Notes: a model not told the origin generated them from the letters alone. Numbered from the stretch's first letter, positions 1 through 13,170 are shown. The stretch is DNA of 64,000 bases from Zerene cesonia (GCF_012273895.1 NC_052113.1:4950195-5014194); one strand, 5' to 3'. Made by a program: numbers and translations.

Positions 1-192
1 CAAAAAATTTACTCTTAATTCCATAGTAAGTAGCGAAGTACAAGCGATTCTTACAGCGTGTATAGTGCTGCGTACGCGCCACATACTCCGCGCGCCACGC
101 TCAAAATATCGCGTCGTCCTGGCGACTTCCGTCGATTCACAAGTGACAGTTGGGCATAGTTGAGCACTTTAGCGTTGTCAGCCGTTATACGT
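1..192. promoter_or_regulatory. CpG-dense block, possible promoter or 5' exon
   Basis: Bases 40-190 are clearly richer in G+C and in CpG than the surrounding DNA, with many CG dinucleotides around 60-130. The block lies about 370 bases upstream of the signal-peptide-like exon at 562, so a promoter or 5' untranslated exon is possible. No TATA box or convincing initiator was seen. It could equally be the edge of an exon or conserved element that continues outside the window. Confidence 0.25.
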
Positions 193-561
193 TCATGAGT
201 TTATAGATTTTGCGACTGTAAAACGTCTCCAAGCTTGCGATCGCTTTCTGTATTTATTAGATTGAAAGAGATGTGACATTAATTCTGATATATCGATGGT
301 TATATAGTGATTTTCTCCTTTAATTACCAATTGTTGATTTTGAGTAAATATATGTGTGAGTGAACTTTCTACCCTACTCATTTTTTTTGCTTATTCACCA
401 ACGAAATTCTATTTTGCCATCGCATATGCCACTAGTCACAATCTTAGCTTACCATTGAATCATATAGAAGATGTCTCTTAAATAATATAAATATTTATAA
501 TCCAGTCGACACTGTGGATAAATAATAAAATAAATAAAAACTCGTATTGTGGACACGCGCA

Positions 562-762
562 ATGCTGTTTTTGTTAGGTTTTTATGTGCTCATTGTGCCG
601 GTTTTTTATACGGCAAGTGATGAGCTATCAGAACGTGGACGCTTTGAGAGTCGGCCTGCTTTTATTTCAAGTCCTTCAGTTCATTGGTGGGAACGTTATT
701 CGATAACACGATGTAATCTATGTTGCAAGTATCTGATAGACAGAAATGTAAACAATTGGAAA
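562..762 (+). CDS. Candidate first coding exon, secreted or membrane protein, unidentified
   Basis: The ATG at 562 opens 67 codons up to a possible GT donor at 763 (AAA|GTAGGT, phase 0); without splicing the frame stops at 793-795. An in-frame TAA at 535-537 makes this ATG the likely start. Residues 1-18 (MLFLLGFYVLIVPVFYTA) look like a signal peptide or membrane anchor. Acidic and basic residues follow (DELSERGRFESR), then a WW pair near residue 42-43 and cysteines at 51, 54 and 55 within RCNLCCKYL. The stretch is richer in G+C than its flanks. A short secreted peptide precursor or the N-terminus of a larger secreted protein would fit, but no family was recognised and no partner exon was found. 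The donor is only moderate; an alternative GT lies at 767. Confidence 0.4.
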
Positions 763-795
763 GTAGGTAGGCATACTCTATTTTATTTCTCATAG

Positions 796-3700
796 ACGAT
801 GGTAGGTAGTTCTGATTGATGTGTAATTTAAATATTTTAAAAGAAGTAGATAAAAAAAGTGAGTTTCATCGGGAATAAAATTTTTTATTAGAGGGTCGGC
901 TTGTCTTTGTTGACTATTAATTTCAATAAATGTTAAAAAAAATACACTGGTTTTTAAATAAAAATTAAAGGTCTTCCTAAAAAGGCTAGCAAAGCAATAT
1001 TCTATTATGAAGATCCTTTTGCGAAACTTGGAGGTATAGATGAACTTTATGAAATAATTATAATCGTTTAAACATAACATAATAGTAAGTAGTTATTTAA
1101 TTTATCGGAGACATGACCGACTATCTGTAATTCATAATGTGTTTATAAATTCAAATTCAATTGATGCTACCATTCAGACAATTTGTACCGGATACTTTAC
1201 AAAGCACTCAACCAATTAAAGGGGCTTTAGCGAATTGAATGGTGTATATCAATGGGAGAGCATTGTTATGGGCTTACGGTTCATTTGATTGTGGGTTACC
1301 ATTCATTTTTGATATCTAATACTATATTATCTATTACGAGGATGATAAGAGATACTTAAAATATACAACTCCTTCGTGGTAGCGATTGCAAAAATGAGCT
1401 TTGTGTATTCATAAATTATGCAGTAACCCCGAATTCCTGCATTATAGCAAGTGTGATTCACTCAAAATGCATATTAAAAGCTTCTCGTATATCATTGTGT
1501 TAGGAGGACAGAACTCGCAACATATTGGAATTAGTAAACTTTCCCCTTTCTGGATATGGTCTATGGACACTAGAAACGTTATATGTTAAATCAGATATGC
1601 ATTATGAATTTGTAGTAGAATCCTATAAGTAGTTATCACGTGCGAAGTCATGTCAGAAATCTCACTCAAAGAAAGATTCCGCTACACCTGTGCTTCAGTA
1701 AAAGAGTGGGTTAGTCAAATTTAATTCCACTGACCTACGTTCTTGCCTCGCTAATTGTTTTATATCCATTCAAAGTAGGATAAATGTTTTATATCAAATT
1801 TTGTCGATTCCAGGTCACCAGGTCACAGGTTTTTTTTTTAAATATGATATGATTGTCTCGTATTCATATTTTTATTAAATTGTTTATACCTAACGCCTAT
1901 CTGAGATCCTATGTACCTACGTCTGAGAATAGGGTGTTAACAAATTTTTCATATACCCCTAAGAGATAAGGCAGAACAAAGCTTGTTGGGGTATTTACTG
2001 TTCTAACAGAAACGCTTTGCATTCATTCTATTACTTATGTCTTAAAATATCAAAACAAGCAACATCTTATAACCCTACATTGCTTTAAGTGATACGTCAA
2101 AATAGTCCCAACTGGCAAATAACGTTAATACGTACTTGGTAACCCTAATATGACATGATGTCGCCGCTATCAAAGGTCTGACGGAGGTCATTGCACCTTT
2201 CACATTGTTGATTTTAGTAATCCATTTTATCTCAATTTTATTACCATCGCTTTGGCATGTAAGTGTAGGGACCGAGGCTTGTAAAACAATATTTATTTTC
2301 AACAACAAGAAGTTATTATTGTGCACTTGTTTTCTTCATGAAATGTCGTGACTCGTGAGAAGGGCGATGGCAAGACATCATTAACCGCTGATTAATAAGT
2401 ATTAATGTCTTACGTCTAAACTGATATAAATATAGTAATAAATTGCAAATATTCACAAAACATTGACATTTGATTAAAAATTTGTCCTTTATTGAGTAGT
2501 TATATTTAAACTGTATTGTGTAGACAAATTAAATATTAAATTATAAATAAGAACATTGGAGGTTTTATCGCTAAATGGCGATTTTTTCCAAACATTCAGA
2601 GACGTACCAAGAGAAAATAAGTGATAATTTTTTATATATAAAATCTTATCCTAAAATAGATGTGAATGATTGCTGTTTACAAACTTTACCGTACGATTAC
2701 TTTCTATAATGTAAACATATAAGGCTATTGAATAAATTATTCATTCATCACTATAAAATTTTGAAGCAATAGAGTGTAAAATTGTATATGTATTTTATAA
2801 TATTGATCAATTATGTATTATAAAAGCGAAATGGCTATTCAGCCTCGGTTAAACGAGTTATAATTGGTAGGTTATAAATTATTATTTATACATAGTAAAG
2901 AACTTAATCGATTATGTTAGTCTTATGTTTTGTGACGCAACGGGTCAGTATTTTTATTTTTATCTGTCAAATACATCGACATTAATAGATAATTTGTATT
3001 TAAAGTATTTTGAATTTTATAGTCATGCGTTTTAGATAGCTAAATGCACGTAAACAGATCACATACGATGTTTATGATATAATTACACGTGCATATTAGA
3101 GAAGATATGTTTAGAAATTTTCCATTAAAATGTGTCGTAATAATAATTGGTTATCTTTAGAACATGCTTTTCCACACTAATTGCCAAAGCAACTAATGTA
3201 ATGAAGAAAGGAATAAATGTAAATGTTGTATAAAGATGTACGTAAATATATTATTTAATAGCAGAAAAGTTACTAAGTTCGTGGCATTATAAAAAGCCGT
3301 GGGCTAAAATAAATTGTGAGTTACGAAACATATTACAAAACAATGCCTTTTGAAAACGTCTTTAGTACCGAAAAAGCTCCGTCATAATTGTCGTACACAT
3401 AATATAAGCCATCTCATTAAGCACAAGAGAAGATTAAAATTTGGCTTTCTTTATATTATTACAAAGACGCGTATTGAAAGTCCACAGCTTACAATAATCG
3501 AACAAGCGTGATGACACTAACAGCGTCTTATCGTCTATCTGCAGCTGACTCACGGCCCATACAATTCTTAATTATTATAATTCTCTTAGTCAAATTCATC
3601 CGCGCGATAACTGCTTGGGCTCAGGTGAAAGTATTCTGGTTTCGTTAGGCGGCATAGATGCAAGTTCAATGCCTTGATTATGACTGTTATTTAAGATGTA

Positions 3701-4822
3701 TTCTTTTGCTTTCAAGCGGTGAATGACGCTTGTCGCAGGTGCCGTAATCGACGTAAGACACTTTTTGTGGAACATTCATGACATGCGATTTCCAAACGCG
3801 GGCTCCATGTAATGTTTACCGTACATCCGGTTTTAATTTATTTCGAATAAATCCATGTAAGCTTACGATTCGCAATGTTCATTGCTGAATTACAATTTAT
3901 ATTCATTTATGCATTTAACAGCAGCATGTAAGTTCGTACTGACATTGTTGTTGAATTTTTTACATAATTCCTTAATTATCCGATATAATCCGATATTTGC
4001 GAATGAATAACTCAATTATTTGATAGCGATTACAAAGAATAGAAATATATCAATTTATAACGTCATAAATAAACTTTCATAAAAATTGTACTTTATAAAT
4101 AATTGTTCTATATAAAATATTATTTGTAAATACATATTAACCTCTTTATTTATACGACAATAATTAAATCCATTTAATTTTTATTCGTTTATTACTGCCA
4201 ATCAAAATATTATACTTTTATAGCACTTTAAAAAGTGAGTGAAAGCATTCTGTCACAAATATCGTATTGTAGAGCAAGTTTGATAAATGACTTCGATTTA
4301 ATTACATTGCAAAAGAAATGGAACCTACTGCATACAAATTGTGTGATTTTATCAATTCTGAATTACTAGAGTCTAATGGTAAAATTTGTTAATTTACCAT
4401 AGATAATTTTCTTTTAATAAATGTGGTCATTTCTGTATTGTCATAGAATTTATTTATACATTTAATATTGTTAGTTTTGGGTCTGAGTAAATTCAATGGA
4501 TGGATGGTCTATGTGAAGACATGTGACTTATATTCCTTAGTATTATTGTACATATAAAATTTCTATGAATAGGAGAAACTGAGCGTGTGACTGAACTAAG
4601 TATGCAGGAATGTAACAGCTATTTAGCTAGTTCGTTGTATTTGAGGACATCCGTAATTAAGTCTGCAATCGTAACAATCGTGTTTCCTTGGAATACAATT
4701 TTTAAAATTTCATTGTTCTTCATATTATTTTACCCTACTTATCTACTGTTGGCTACTGTTAGGAAGTGATAAATGGACGCTTGGAATAAATATGTTTCAA
4801 TAGCTGTTTGTTTTGCTTGCGT
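796..4822. other. AT-rich DNA without recognisable genes
   Basis: Stops are frequent in all six frames and only short unremarkable open frames occur. No repeat family was recognised and no clear splice-bounded exon was found. Intron or intergenic DNA is the simplest reading. Confidence 0.6.
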
Positions 4823-4905
4823 GGTAACCGGGTAAAAACTAGCCTATAATAAGTATGATTGTATGATATTGTAGACATATCTATATATTATCTATCACAT
4901 ATGAA
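4823..4905 (-). mobile_element. Helitron-like remnant
   Basis: The string GGTAACCGGGTAAAAA followed by TAGCCTAT matches the segment at 8457-8480, which belongs to a better-preserved Helitron-like copy ending in CTAG. Only this inner part is recognisable and neither terminus is preserved. Confidence 0.4.
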
Positions 4906-5008
4906 GCAACATTCTTAACTCTTATTTAAATTGCGCGGACGGACGCACACTTCTAGTTTATACCGAGTAGGAGTGCAGAATGTTCATAATAATTTTTTTT
5001 GTATGTCA

Positions 5009-5245
5009 CCGTCAACAATGGAGCTGGGGGGTCACTTGATGGTAAGCTATCACCACCTATGTACATTTGGAGAGGCGTAAGGTCGATTGCAGACATTACG
5101 CCTCTACCAATGGATTGCCGACTTCTAAATGAACAAAACACAGCAGTATGCCATTTTACGCCGGTCTTTTGTGGGGGTGTGGTACTTCCCCGGTGCGAGC
5201 TGTCCCAATACGTGCCGAAGCATGCTCGACAAACACATATAAAAA
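5009..5245 (+). repeat. Unclassified interspersed repeat, copy 1 of 6
   Basis: It begins near GAGCTGG at 5021, continues with GATGGTAAGCTATCACCACC and ends after a GTGGGGGTGTGGTACTTCCC block and a GTGCCGAAGCATGCTCGAC block. The same blocks occur in the same order at 7405, and reversed at 43862, 53845, 55919 and 56500. Open frames on both strands here come from the repeat's low stop density, not from a gene. This family is remembered as very common in Lepidoptera; its class (SINE, LINE tail or DNA element) was not settled. Confidence 0.75.
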
Positions 5246-7404
5246 TAAATAATGTATAGAAATTACATTGCTTTTGCTTTGAACGATCGTGATTCAAAAT
5301 ACAATGCATTTGTCACAGACGAATATATGTGTTCTTTATTTTTATTTATGGTTGAATTTCCACCACTGGGCGACCACTAGCTTAGACTTGTATAATAACA
5401 TCTAAAAATACAGAAGAGCTGCTGGTTTTATCCAGTAAGCTGTTGCAAATAGCCATTGGTTATAATTTTTGATCTATGCTAAGAAGAAAACGATAGTTAA
5501 AATGATGACGACAGTAAGCTAGGCTATAATCTATTTTATATATAATGCAAATGTTCAATAGTTTCCGCAGATTTTCGTGAGAAAGTTACAATATATTTTT
5601 TCACATCCACAATCCATAGAAACTTTCGAATTAATAATATAACATGAAACTTGTGTGGTTACTGCCACATTTGACGATTCGAGTTCAATTTGCCTTCAAT
5701 TATTTTTAATTTATTTTTTCAATACATTTTTCAAGCTATTATACTATTGTCTTGAAAACGCATACATTTGAATATCAAATAAAACGTCATAAATTCGTAA
5801 CGCGGCCATTAAAAATCAGGACACTTGAGACATTCTAAGAAAGATATGATTTAAACAAGTGAACCACACACGTTGATAAAGACCGAACTTTTTATTGGGC
5901 AAAGCTCTCAAACTGGCTGTCAACGTACAGATAAGATGGTAACCGATTGCACAGTAAGGTATAACGGTTATTCTTAGACCTACATAATACCAAATTGCAT
6001 AGAGGTTTACAGAAGTAAAAAGTGGTATCGTTCTTCGGATTCAATTTTACCGTATGAAGTATCTATACCTACCTCATAATGTCGATACACGGAAATGCAA
6101 ATCTTACGCTCTCATCTTGAAGTTCTTGTGGATGATCGGATGTTTATTGCTCTTGTTAGATAAAAATACAGAACAATATTACTGATACTTGATTCAGGTA
6201 TTGCATCCATGCATATAAATAACAGAATTTATCCCCAATTTGAAGTCTTATATAAATATTATTTCCGTGATTTTTTATTTATCATCGTTTTGTTTGTGGA
6301 AATATGTCGAGAAGCGTGCAAATTTATGCTCTAGGTAGCACTGAAATAAACATTTATTTTCGTCTTCCATTTCTTTAAAGTTAAATTTATTTTCAAGCAT
6401 ACACACGTTAGAGTATTTTTCTAGACCGAATCTAACAAGGTTACCGGAGCGCCCTCAAGGCATACTAAATACGTAGAGACACGAAAGAATTTAACATTAC
6501 GTTACTGTTACATAGGCTATTTTGTTCACGTAAGCGGTAAAGGGAACTAGAAATTCGATGTTCACCTAATTTACGTTAGACATGAAAGGGTTTTACCGCG
6601 TTGATGTTGTCACTGGAAATCGAATGAAGTAATACCGTTCGTATTTCACACGTATTCTAGTTTTGCAACTGCATCTATATAATCTGTAGCGTTAGGGGTA
6701 ATTTCTTGAATGAATATGCATCAATACTGCCGACTTCCTGATACGGGACTAACAAAACATTTATTTATATATAGATATGTATAATAACCTATTGTATATT
6801 CAAAAGTAAAATATTTAGTATGAACAATTTCCTAAGAACCTCGAGTCTATTAAAATTTTATTTGTGGATATCGTGCGTTTATTTAATATCATGCACGCCA
6901 CAACAAAAGGAAATAAATAAACTGTTAATTTTTCCTGTCTCAGTTTTCACTTCACACGATACGAGCTGTGGAAGGAACATAATGTAAAAAGGAATGCTAT
7001 AAAAATATTATACAAACGTAGACTCCTCATTCAGGACAAGTAAGTAAGATGAATTTTTAGTGTAAGTAAGGAAAATGAATTTTTATTTTTAGTCTAAGTA
7101 TCGATTGACGTGGCTGTCTTATAGTGGTATACTAGTAATTATTCAAGTATCGTGTAAAAGGTATACCATTTATTATTCAATAGCTTTCGGGCCTCGGCTT
7201 TGATTGGATAGATCGGTTTCAAGCGCGATAGAGGTCTCTATATCATGTTTCATATTTAGGTAGTCTAAATGATTATTTTGATCAATGTCTCCTTTCTTTA
7301 TAGTTTCACCAAACGGAACGTATAAATGTATGAAATACAATTGTAACTTTCGTTAATTGTATAGACATTAATTGATATGAAAATAATATCTTGTTTTTTA
7401 TGTC
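5246..7404. other. AT-rich DNA without recognisable genes
   Basis: No repeat family or exon-like segment was recognised, and open frames are short and stop-broken. A small local duplication of an AAGTAAGTAAGATGAAT-like string near 7039-7082 is the only internal structure noticed. Confidence 0.55.
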
Positions 7405-7590
7405 ATAGCGGGCAACTGAGCTGGTGGTTCGCCTGATGGTAAGCGATCACCACCGCCCATGAACATTCGCAAAGGTAGTGCCTCTGCGAATGCGCTGTCC
7501 GCTTTTGTGGGGTAAGGGAAAGGGAAAGGATAAATGACTGGAAAGAAGGAACGGGACTGGGACGGGTGAGGAAAAGGATACGGATACATC
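7405..7590 (+). repeat. Unclassified interspersed repeat, copy 2 of 6
   Basis: This is the cleanest copy of the 5' half. GGGCAACTGAGCTGGTGG starts at 7411, followed by GATGGTAAGCGATCACCACC, then CCCATGAACATTCGCAAAGG, and GCCTCTGCGAATGCGCTGTC. A purine-rich run (AAGGGAAAGGGAAAGG) follows, corresponding to the pyrimidine-rich middle of the reversed copies. It lacks the GTGGGGGTGTGG end seen in copies 1, 3 and 5. A minus-strand open frame across it is a shadow of the repeat. Confidence 0.75.
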
Positions 7591-8099
7591 ATTCTATTTT
7601 CGTCCATAATATCCTTAATTTTCAAACTACCAACTTCCTATCCTCTTACTATCTCACAACACAGTTTAAATATCCTTGATAAACATAAATTGCTTTACAA
7701 ATCGTTAATAATAAGAAATGACGATCGCGTGTGCATAAACAAAGCTATTATGAAAATAGATTATGATCTTATAAACACTTTTTCTAATAGTTCGTGACCT
7801 ATATATCTATTTCCGTAAAACTAGTTTATAACATTTGTTACCAGTTATACCGTTTCCTGATTTTTAACAGGTTATTGACGTACGCGAACCGTTATTTTTT
7901 TGGTTACTTGTACCAGTTATGGCAAATTTAATCCTCATAAATTATTTTTATTACGTTATGACTGAGTCGGCCGTAAGAAAGTCTTATTGCATTCAGTAAG
8001 TGAGTAAATCATGATATAAATTATAAATAAATATAAAGTATTTCATACCGTGATATACGCGAAAACGTTCTCGTGTTATAATGTTCGTTCCCGTATTGC

Positions 8100-8217
8100 T
8101 CTGAAATGGCTGGACTTCTTATGAAATTTTAGCAGGTCTGAGAATCAGTCAACATCTATTTTTTTATACCATTAAATGATAAGAGTAAGGTAAAACAGCG
8201 TTTGCCGGGTCAGCTAG
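8100..8217 (+). mobile_element. Helitron-like element, 3' end
   Basis: The 3' end reads GTTTGCCGGGTCAGCTAG followed by T, with CTAG at 8214-8217. This end is remembered from many lepidopteran non-autonomous Helitrons, which terminate in CTAG and insert before T. Upstream, ATGGCTGGACTTCTTATGAA resembles the body of such elements. The 5' boundary is degraded and its position is approximate. Confidence 0.55.
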
Positions 8218-8426
8218 TAGGTATAAGCTTTTAACATTTAATGATTTAACAATAATAATAATTTAACTAAAACGATGGCTTGTTTTTAAGTTGAACCGTA
8301 TTTTTCAAATTATAAGTCATGGAGCGTGTGACGTTATTATTACAAGTTATTTTGCATGTTTCTATGTTAATACGAATAAAACGTAATATTGTGAATTAAA
8401 TAATTGCAATTTGAATTTATTTAAAA

Positions 8427-8560
8427 CTAGTTGTAATCCGCAGCGTCGCTCGCGTAGTAACCGGGTAAAAAAAATAGCCTATGTACTAATCCAGACTCTA
8501 CTATCTATCTCTGTACCAATTTTCATACGGATATAAGCTGTTTTCGCGTGAAAGATAGTT
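8427..8560 (-). mobile_element. Helitron-like element, reverse orientation
   Basis: CTAG lies at 8427-8430, preceded on the plus strand by A, which is the T after the 3' end when read in reverse. Inside are the GTAACCGGGTAAAAA block also seen at 4823 and, towards 8555, a TTTTCGCGTGAAAGATAG block typical of the 5' half of these elements. The TC 5' terminus was not located, so that boundary is approximate. Confidence 0.5.
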
Positions 8561-11500
8561 CATATTATTTGTTTTAATATTCAATCTAGTCCGATTTGTT
8601 AGTTTGTTAGTTTCGTTTGTTTTTTCGTCTGATTTGTTAGTTTTATTCATTATAAACTATAAAGTATTCATCCATCTACATTTTTTTTAACAACTTCCAT
8701 ACATAACCATTTCATACACGTATAGATAATCAATTTTGAATCAAATCATAACTAACAACGTATTCAACTCCGTAGTTACGTAAGGCAGTCTTGTCAAGCA
8801 TCGTCTAGGTAAATAGGTCCAATAGTATAATAATAGGTCGTAGGTGAAAGTTCGAGACCCGTAACACTTATTGTTGACGATGGTCACGTTCCGTTAATTT
8901 GAATACAGGCATGTCGACATGGCAATATCTTTGATAAATAGACTTCACGTTGATAGCTGCAAGATAAATTGCTGTTATGCTGCTAAGGATTTTCTGTTTG
9001 GAAAGGAAAAGTGGCCTGCGAAAGTTGGTTCATAAGTGTTGTAATCGTTGCGATGGGTTGCAATTATTTCATTTCATTATAAATACTTGGAAGGAGTGCG
9101 TAGTTTCTAGAAGCGTTTGTTTTGAAATAGTTCTTATCTTTATAGCTTATTCTAGTTAGCACTAATGTAGACTACTGTACACATTTTTAAAGCAAAAATT
9201 TATCTTACGCCGAAATAATAAATACTGACATTTAAATTTAAAATACATAATTAAACTAATAAGCGATTTGAAAAAGTACTTTCAGTTCGACATTCACACA
9301 AAAACAACAATAAGTTTGCAAACGATGTGTCACTTGTATACAAAAGTTTTACTAAATACATTACTGAAGATTTTACGAATAAGTCGAATTGGTATTTAGC
9401 TCTTTCTATTAAAAACGTAATTGAAATAATGTTATGTAATGCTGAAGTTACGGAGAAATCATTTCTATCTGTTTGCCTCCAGGCGGTAAAAGGCTCTGAG
9501 CGTTTTTCTTTCTTCTATTACGAGGATCGACTTCTATGCTCACATCGGTCATCGACCTCAATTTAATTTTATTGCTCACGTAATTGATTAAATCGATCTT
9601 AATAGTCATAGTTCCATGAGAAATCATTAAACGATTTTGTGTGAAAACACGTTGAACTAACTGAGCAATTTGGAGATTTTAAAACACATGTAAAGTCATA
9701 GATTTGATATTAAATTATTGCTCAAACATTAAAAGTCTATGTTTAAAGTTATTATGCAATTCTTCCCTTTATTCTTCTAATAAGACGTATTTACGCATCC
9801 TGAGATAAAGACTGCTTCTATTTTAGGTACGTGTGAACTATTGCACGCGATGTATGAAATGTGGAATGGACCTAATATAGTCCAATGAATCACTTAAAAA
9901 TATTTATATCGAAATCATGTTTTATTTTGTAAATTATGGCGTGTAAAAAGGTTCTTAAAGACATAACTGTTCATAAAAAATTATGTTGTTGAAAAGTATG
10001 AAGTAATGAAGTAGAATTAAATAAGTATTTTATTTAATTCTGCGCTATTAAAAATAAGAATTTAACTGTAGTGCACAGTTTAAATGTCGGTAACATGCCT
10101 ATTTAACCTTGTTTTCTTACATGAAAGCATGAACGTTACCTACAACTGACACCTACCAAAAGATCACAATTTACATGCGACTTTATGTATAAATCATTCA
10201 TACAAGGGATGTTGTGAAATTTGCTTCTTGCATTGAAAACATGATTGCAATCACTATTAGGCGACAGTCTTGCAGTTTTGAGGTCAAAGTCCAATAGAGC
10301 GCACGATCTGAGTACTTCATATTGAGCCAAATAATATATGAGAAGATAAAATAGTATATGTTCAAATTGATAAACTTTACAAATATATCGTCACCTCGCC
10401 CAAAAGCATTCAGATTACTATGATCACTTCCCACTCAATTGCTTTCTCCTTCTATACTTATATGTAAAAGAAAGGTTGAAATCAATCAAATTGTTTTAAT
10501 TTTTAGAAAATATACACTATGTATGCGTAGGATATTTTCTTGTAAAACAAAATTTTCTTCATAGTCATAAATCAAACTCGCTCCAAGTACTGTTTATCTA
10601 AACACAGAGTATTTAATTATGTTTACAAAATATTATAAACGTCGCTTTTACTCCTCGATTAGAGCGTGTGTGGTTTTATCTCCATATATTATAGTGTCAG
10701 CAATTTATTCATAAATATGCATATATCATATTTACTGATAAGAAAATGTAGGCGTAACATGCGTTGGGTTTGCAATTAACTTTCACTACACCAATTTATT
10801 TGCGATAATTTAGTCAGGAGATTCGCAAATGATTTCTTTGTGTACTTTTTATGATCTAGTCACGCCTGACTTTTGTTGTTTCCAAGGTCAGGAGCCGGAG
10901 TACAACAATGCTGTACTTTCGAGATCGTTGATTGAAAGCGAATTCGTCTCTTGTTTTGGGAAACTTTCTGCGGTACATTCGAACCGCTTTTTGCTGGTAC
11001 ATTCCCAATTGGAATCTCGATAAACATCAATCGTATAAGAACAAGACCACTTTCAAGTGTTATGTAAGTTTATGTTAATATTATTGTTTTATCGGCCCGA
11101 TTGAAGGGTGTGCTGTAAGAAAGTACGAGGCCTTAATTAAAACACGCACGAGTCGCTCCGAGCGGACATAAAAATGCAATTATGTGTTAGCTATAATATT
11201 AAAATTCAATATAAATTATACTTTAGTTACAATATTGCAAGAGAATTGGAAAAGGTAACAAGTAATTAGTTAAATAGTTATATGAATGTCTGCAATTTTT
11301 AGAGTTCCCTTCCCTACCTCTAAAGAGTAGAACGGGACTCATATTATTAAGAATTCTGTCTACAGTCTTATACAGTTGAACTTTTCAAATATGATTATGA
11401 TTATATATTTCTATTGTCGCCATTACAACAAATAAAAAGTTGAGGTTAAGTAACGGTTGGCTCGGTCATAAATAGGATGGGTGTAAATTTTTTGCAGTAG

Positions 11501-13115
11501 CTCTTTGAATTATTATTGGAACTCTTAATGTCGCGAGTCGGACTTGTGCTTTACCAAATTTTTGTTTTGTTATCTAGGACTAGGTCCTTACATACACATT
11601 ATCATAATATGAAGGTACAAAGATAAATTTTAATCACTTGATGACTATAACAAAAAACTGCTGTAAAATCAATAAATTGTGAGTTACTAAATTGTTTCTC
11701 GCTAGTTGCCATCATAAAAAATGTCTATACTAAGTTTCAATTGGCGCCAATTTTTAAGGAATTGTAATGCAAGGCCAGTGGACAGATATCAATTAATTTT
11801 ACAGTTATTTGGCACGATACAGCAATTCATATAGGAGATCAGCGAACATAAATTCATATCTGACCTTGGCACAATAACATTTATTTGGGTGAAGCAATTA
11901 AATAGCTAGTACAAATATGGGTGGACTGTGGTGCAGCACGTTAACACTATGATTTTATCATGATCGATTATCCAGCACTATTGCTGCTCAGTTGTTTTAT
12001 GAATTATTTAATTAAGTTCATTCCCACCATATGTCATTGCGAAGATTACAAATTTATTTAACATATTTTGTAAGAGGTAGTAGTATAAAAGTCAAGTTTT
12101 TGTGGTGTTTTAGGCACAAACTAATTAGTTACGTTCTAAGTTCTTAAAGACTTAATCATTACATAAAAAGAACAAAACGTTATAGCAAATAAAGTATATA
12201 AAATCGTGGCTCTGGGTGAAAAAACATGGATTATGTATTTACATTATTTTTATTACAGTTTACTTGTATCTACCAGTATATTGTATATTATAATATACAC
12301 CAGTAAATTTGAATCCGGAAGATACCTCGCGTTTTGCGTTTGATTTGACAAATTGATTTGTGTTTTAGCGTAAAAACGAGGCGACCTTAAGATGAAACCT
12401 GAGGCCATAAAGATTTAAAGGTCATCAGAATTAACATCGTGCGTGTCCCAGTTTTGGATATCACAAGATGGCGCCGATGCATGAAATGGTGGTCGATTTG
12501 CGCAATTCGCAACAATTCGGTAATCCGTAGGAGCACCCGTTTGCAAGGTCGAGGTTACAAATTAATAATTTATTCAGATAAGTATCGTTGTCGTAGAGAT
12601 TTATGTTTGAATATTTAAAATGTACAATATACCTATGCGATAACTTTTGATTTATTATTATGCATAAATTATGCATAAAAATGTTTATTTTTAAGTTTAA
12701 TTTTAACCACTAAGTTTGACGTCGATGTCTGTCAAACAGATCTCAGCTCTCAAACAGATGTTTCGATTTCGTTCCTTTTTTTCATTTGTTTGTGTTGTGT
12801 TGCCAGTTTCCTTGTGGTGGTTCATATACACATATTATGTTTGATGAAAATCGGTCAACGATAGCGACAGCCACAATGTTAATGTGGGTATCAAATAAAG
12901 GAGCTTGACTAGTAAAATACTATATTTAATATCAACTTCGTATTCAAGATAGCCAACAATACAAAATGAAGTTGAGGGTAATTTAAATTTAAATTTTATT
13001 TTATTTTGTGGGTACGAGTAAAGGCAAATAACATACGAAAACAAAGTTCAGTGTTAATTGTATAAAGAAACCAAAATTTTGATAGAAATATTAAACATTT
13101 TTAAATACATTTCAG
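8561..13115. other. AT-rich DNA, no supported gene
   Basis: Mostly unique-looking DNA. A 64-codon open frame at 10829-11023 contains possible acceptors (TTGTTTCCAAG at about 10886 and GGTCAG a few bases later) before a G+C-richer run ending in a stop. A terminal exon there is conceivable, but no partner was found and the protein was not recognised. The rest shows only stop-broken frames. Confidence 0.45.
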
Positions 13116-13170
13116 CTTTACTAAGAAATTCTGGTAGATATCTACGTCTATGGAGCTGCCACGGATCAAG
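13116..13170 (+). CDS. Candidate short spliced exon
   Basis: The 55-base segment is bounded by a good acceptor (TTTAAATACATTTCAG, ending 13115) and a strong donor (ATCAAG|GTAAGGAT, intron from 13171). Two reading frames hit stops. The third is open throughout and would encode about LLRNSGRYLRLWSCHGS if the exon is internal. Alternatively the ATG at 13150 starts MELPRIK and reaches the donor in phase 0, making this a 5' exon with the start codon. Both splice sites being sound at exon-like spacing is the whole evidence. No neighbouring exon or homologue was recognised. Confidence 0.3.

Noticed and set aside
4953..5309. 118-codon minus-strand frame and overlapping 86-codon plus-strand frame
   Set aside because: Both fall on a member of the six-copy dispersed repeat and are shared, broken, with other copies.
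7039..7082. GTAAGTAAG donor-like strings
   Set aside because: They belong to a small local duplication of AT-rich sequence with no open frame upstream.
8840..8862. Pol III B-box-like AGTTCGAGACC at about 8850
   Set aside because: No A box at tRNA-like spacing and no SINE body or tail around it.
12277..12304. Palindromic TATATTGTATATTATAATATACA string
   Set aside because: Low-complexity AT palindrome expected by chance at this base composition.
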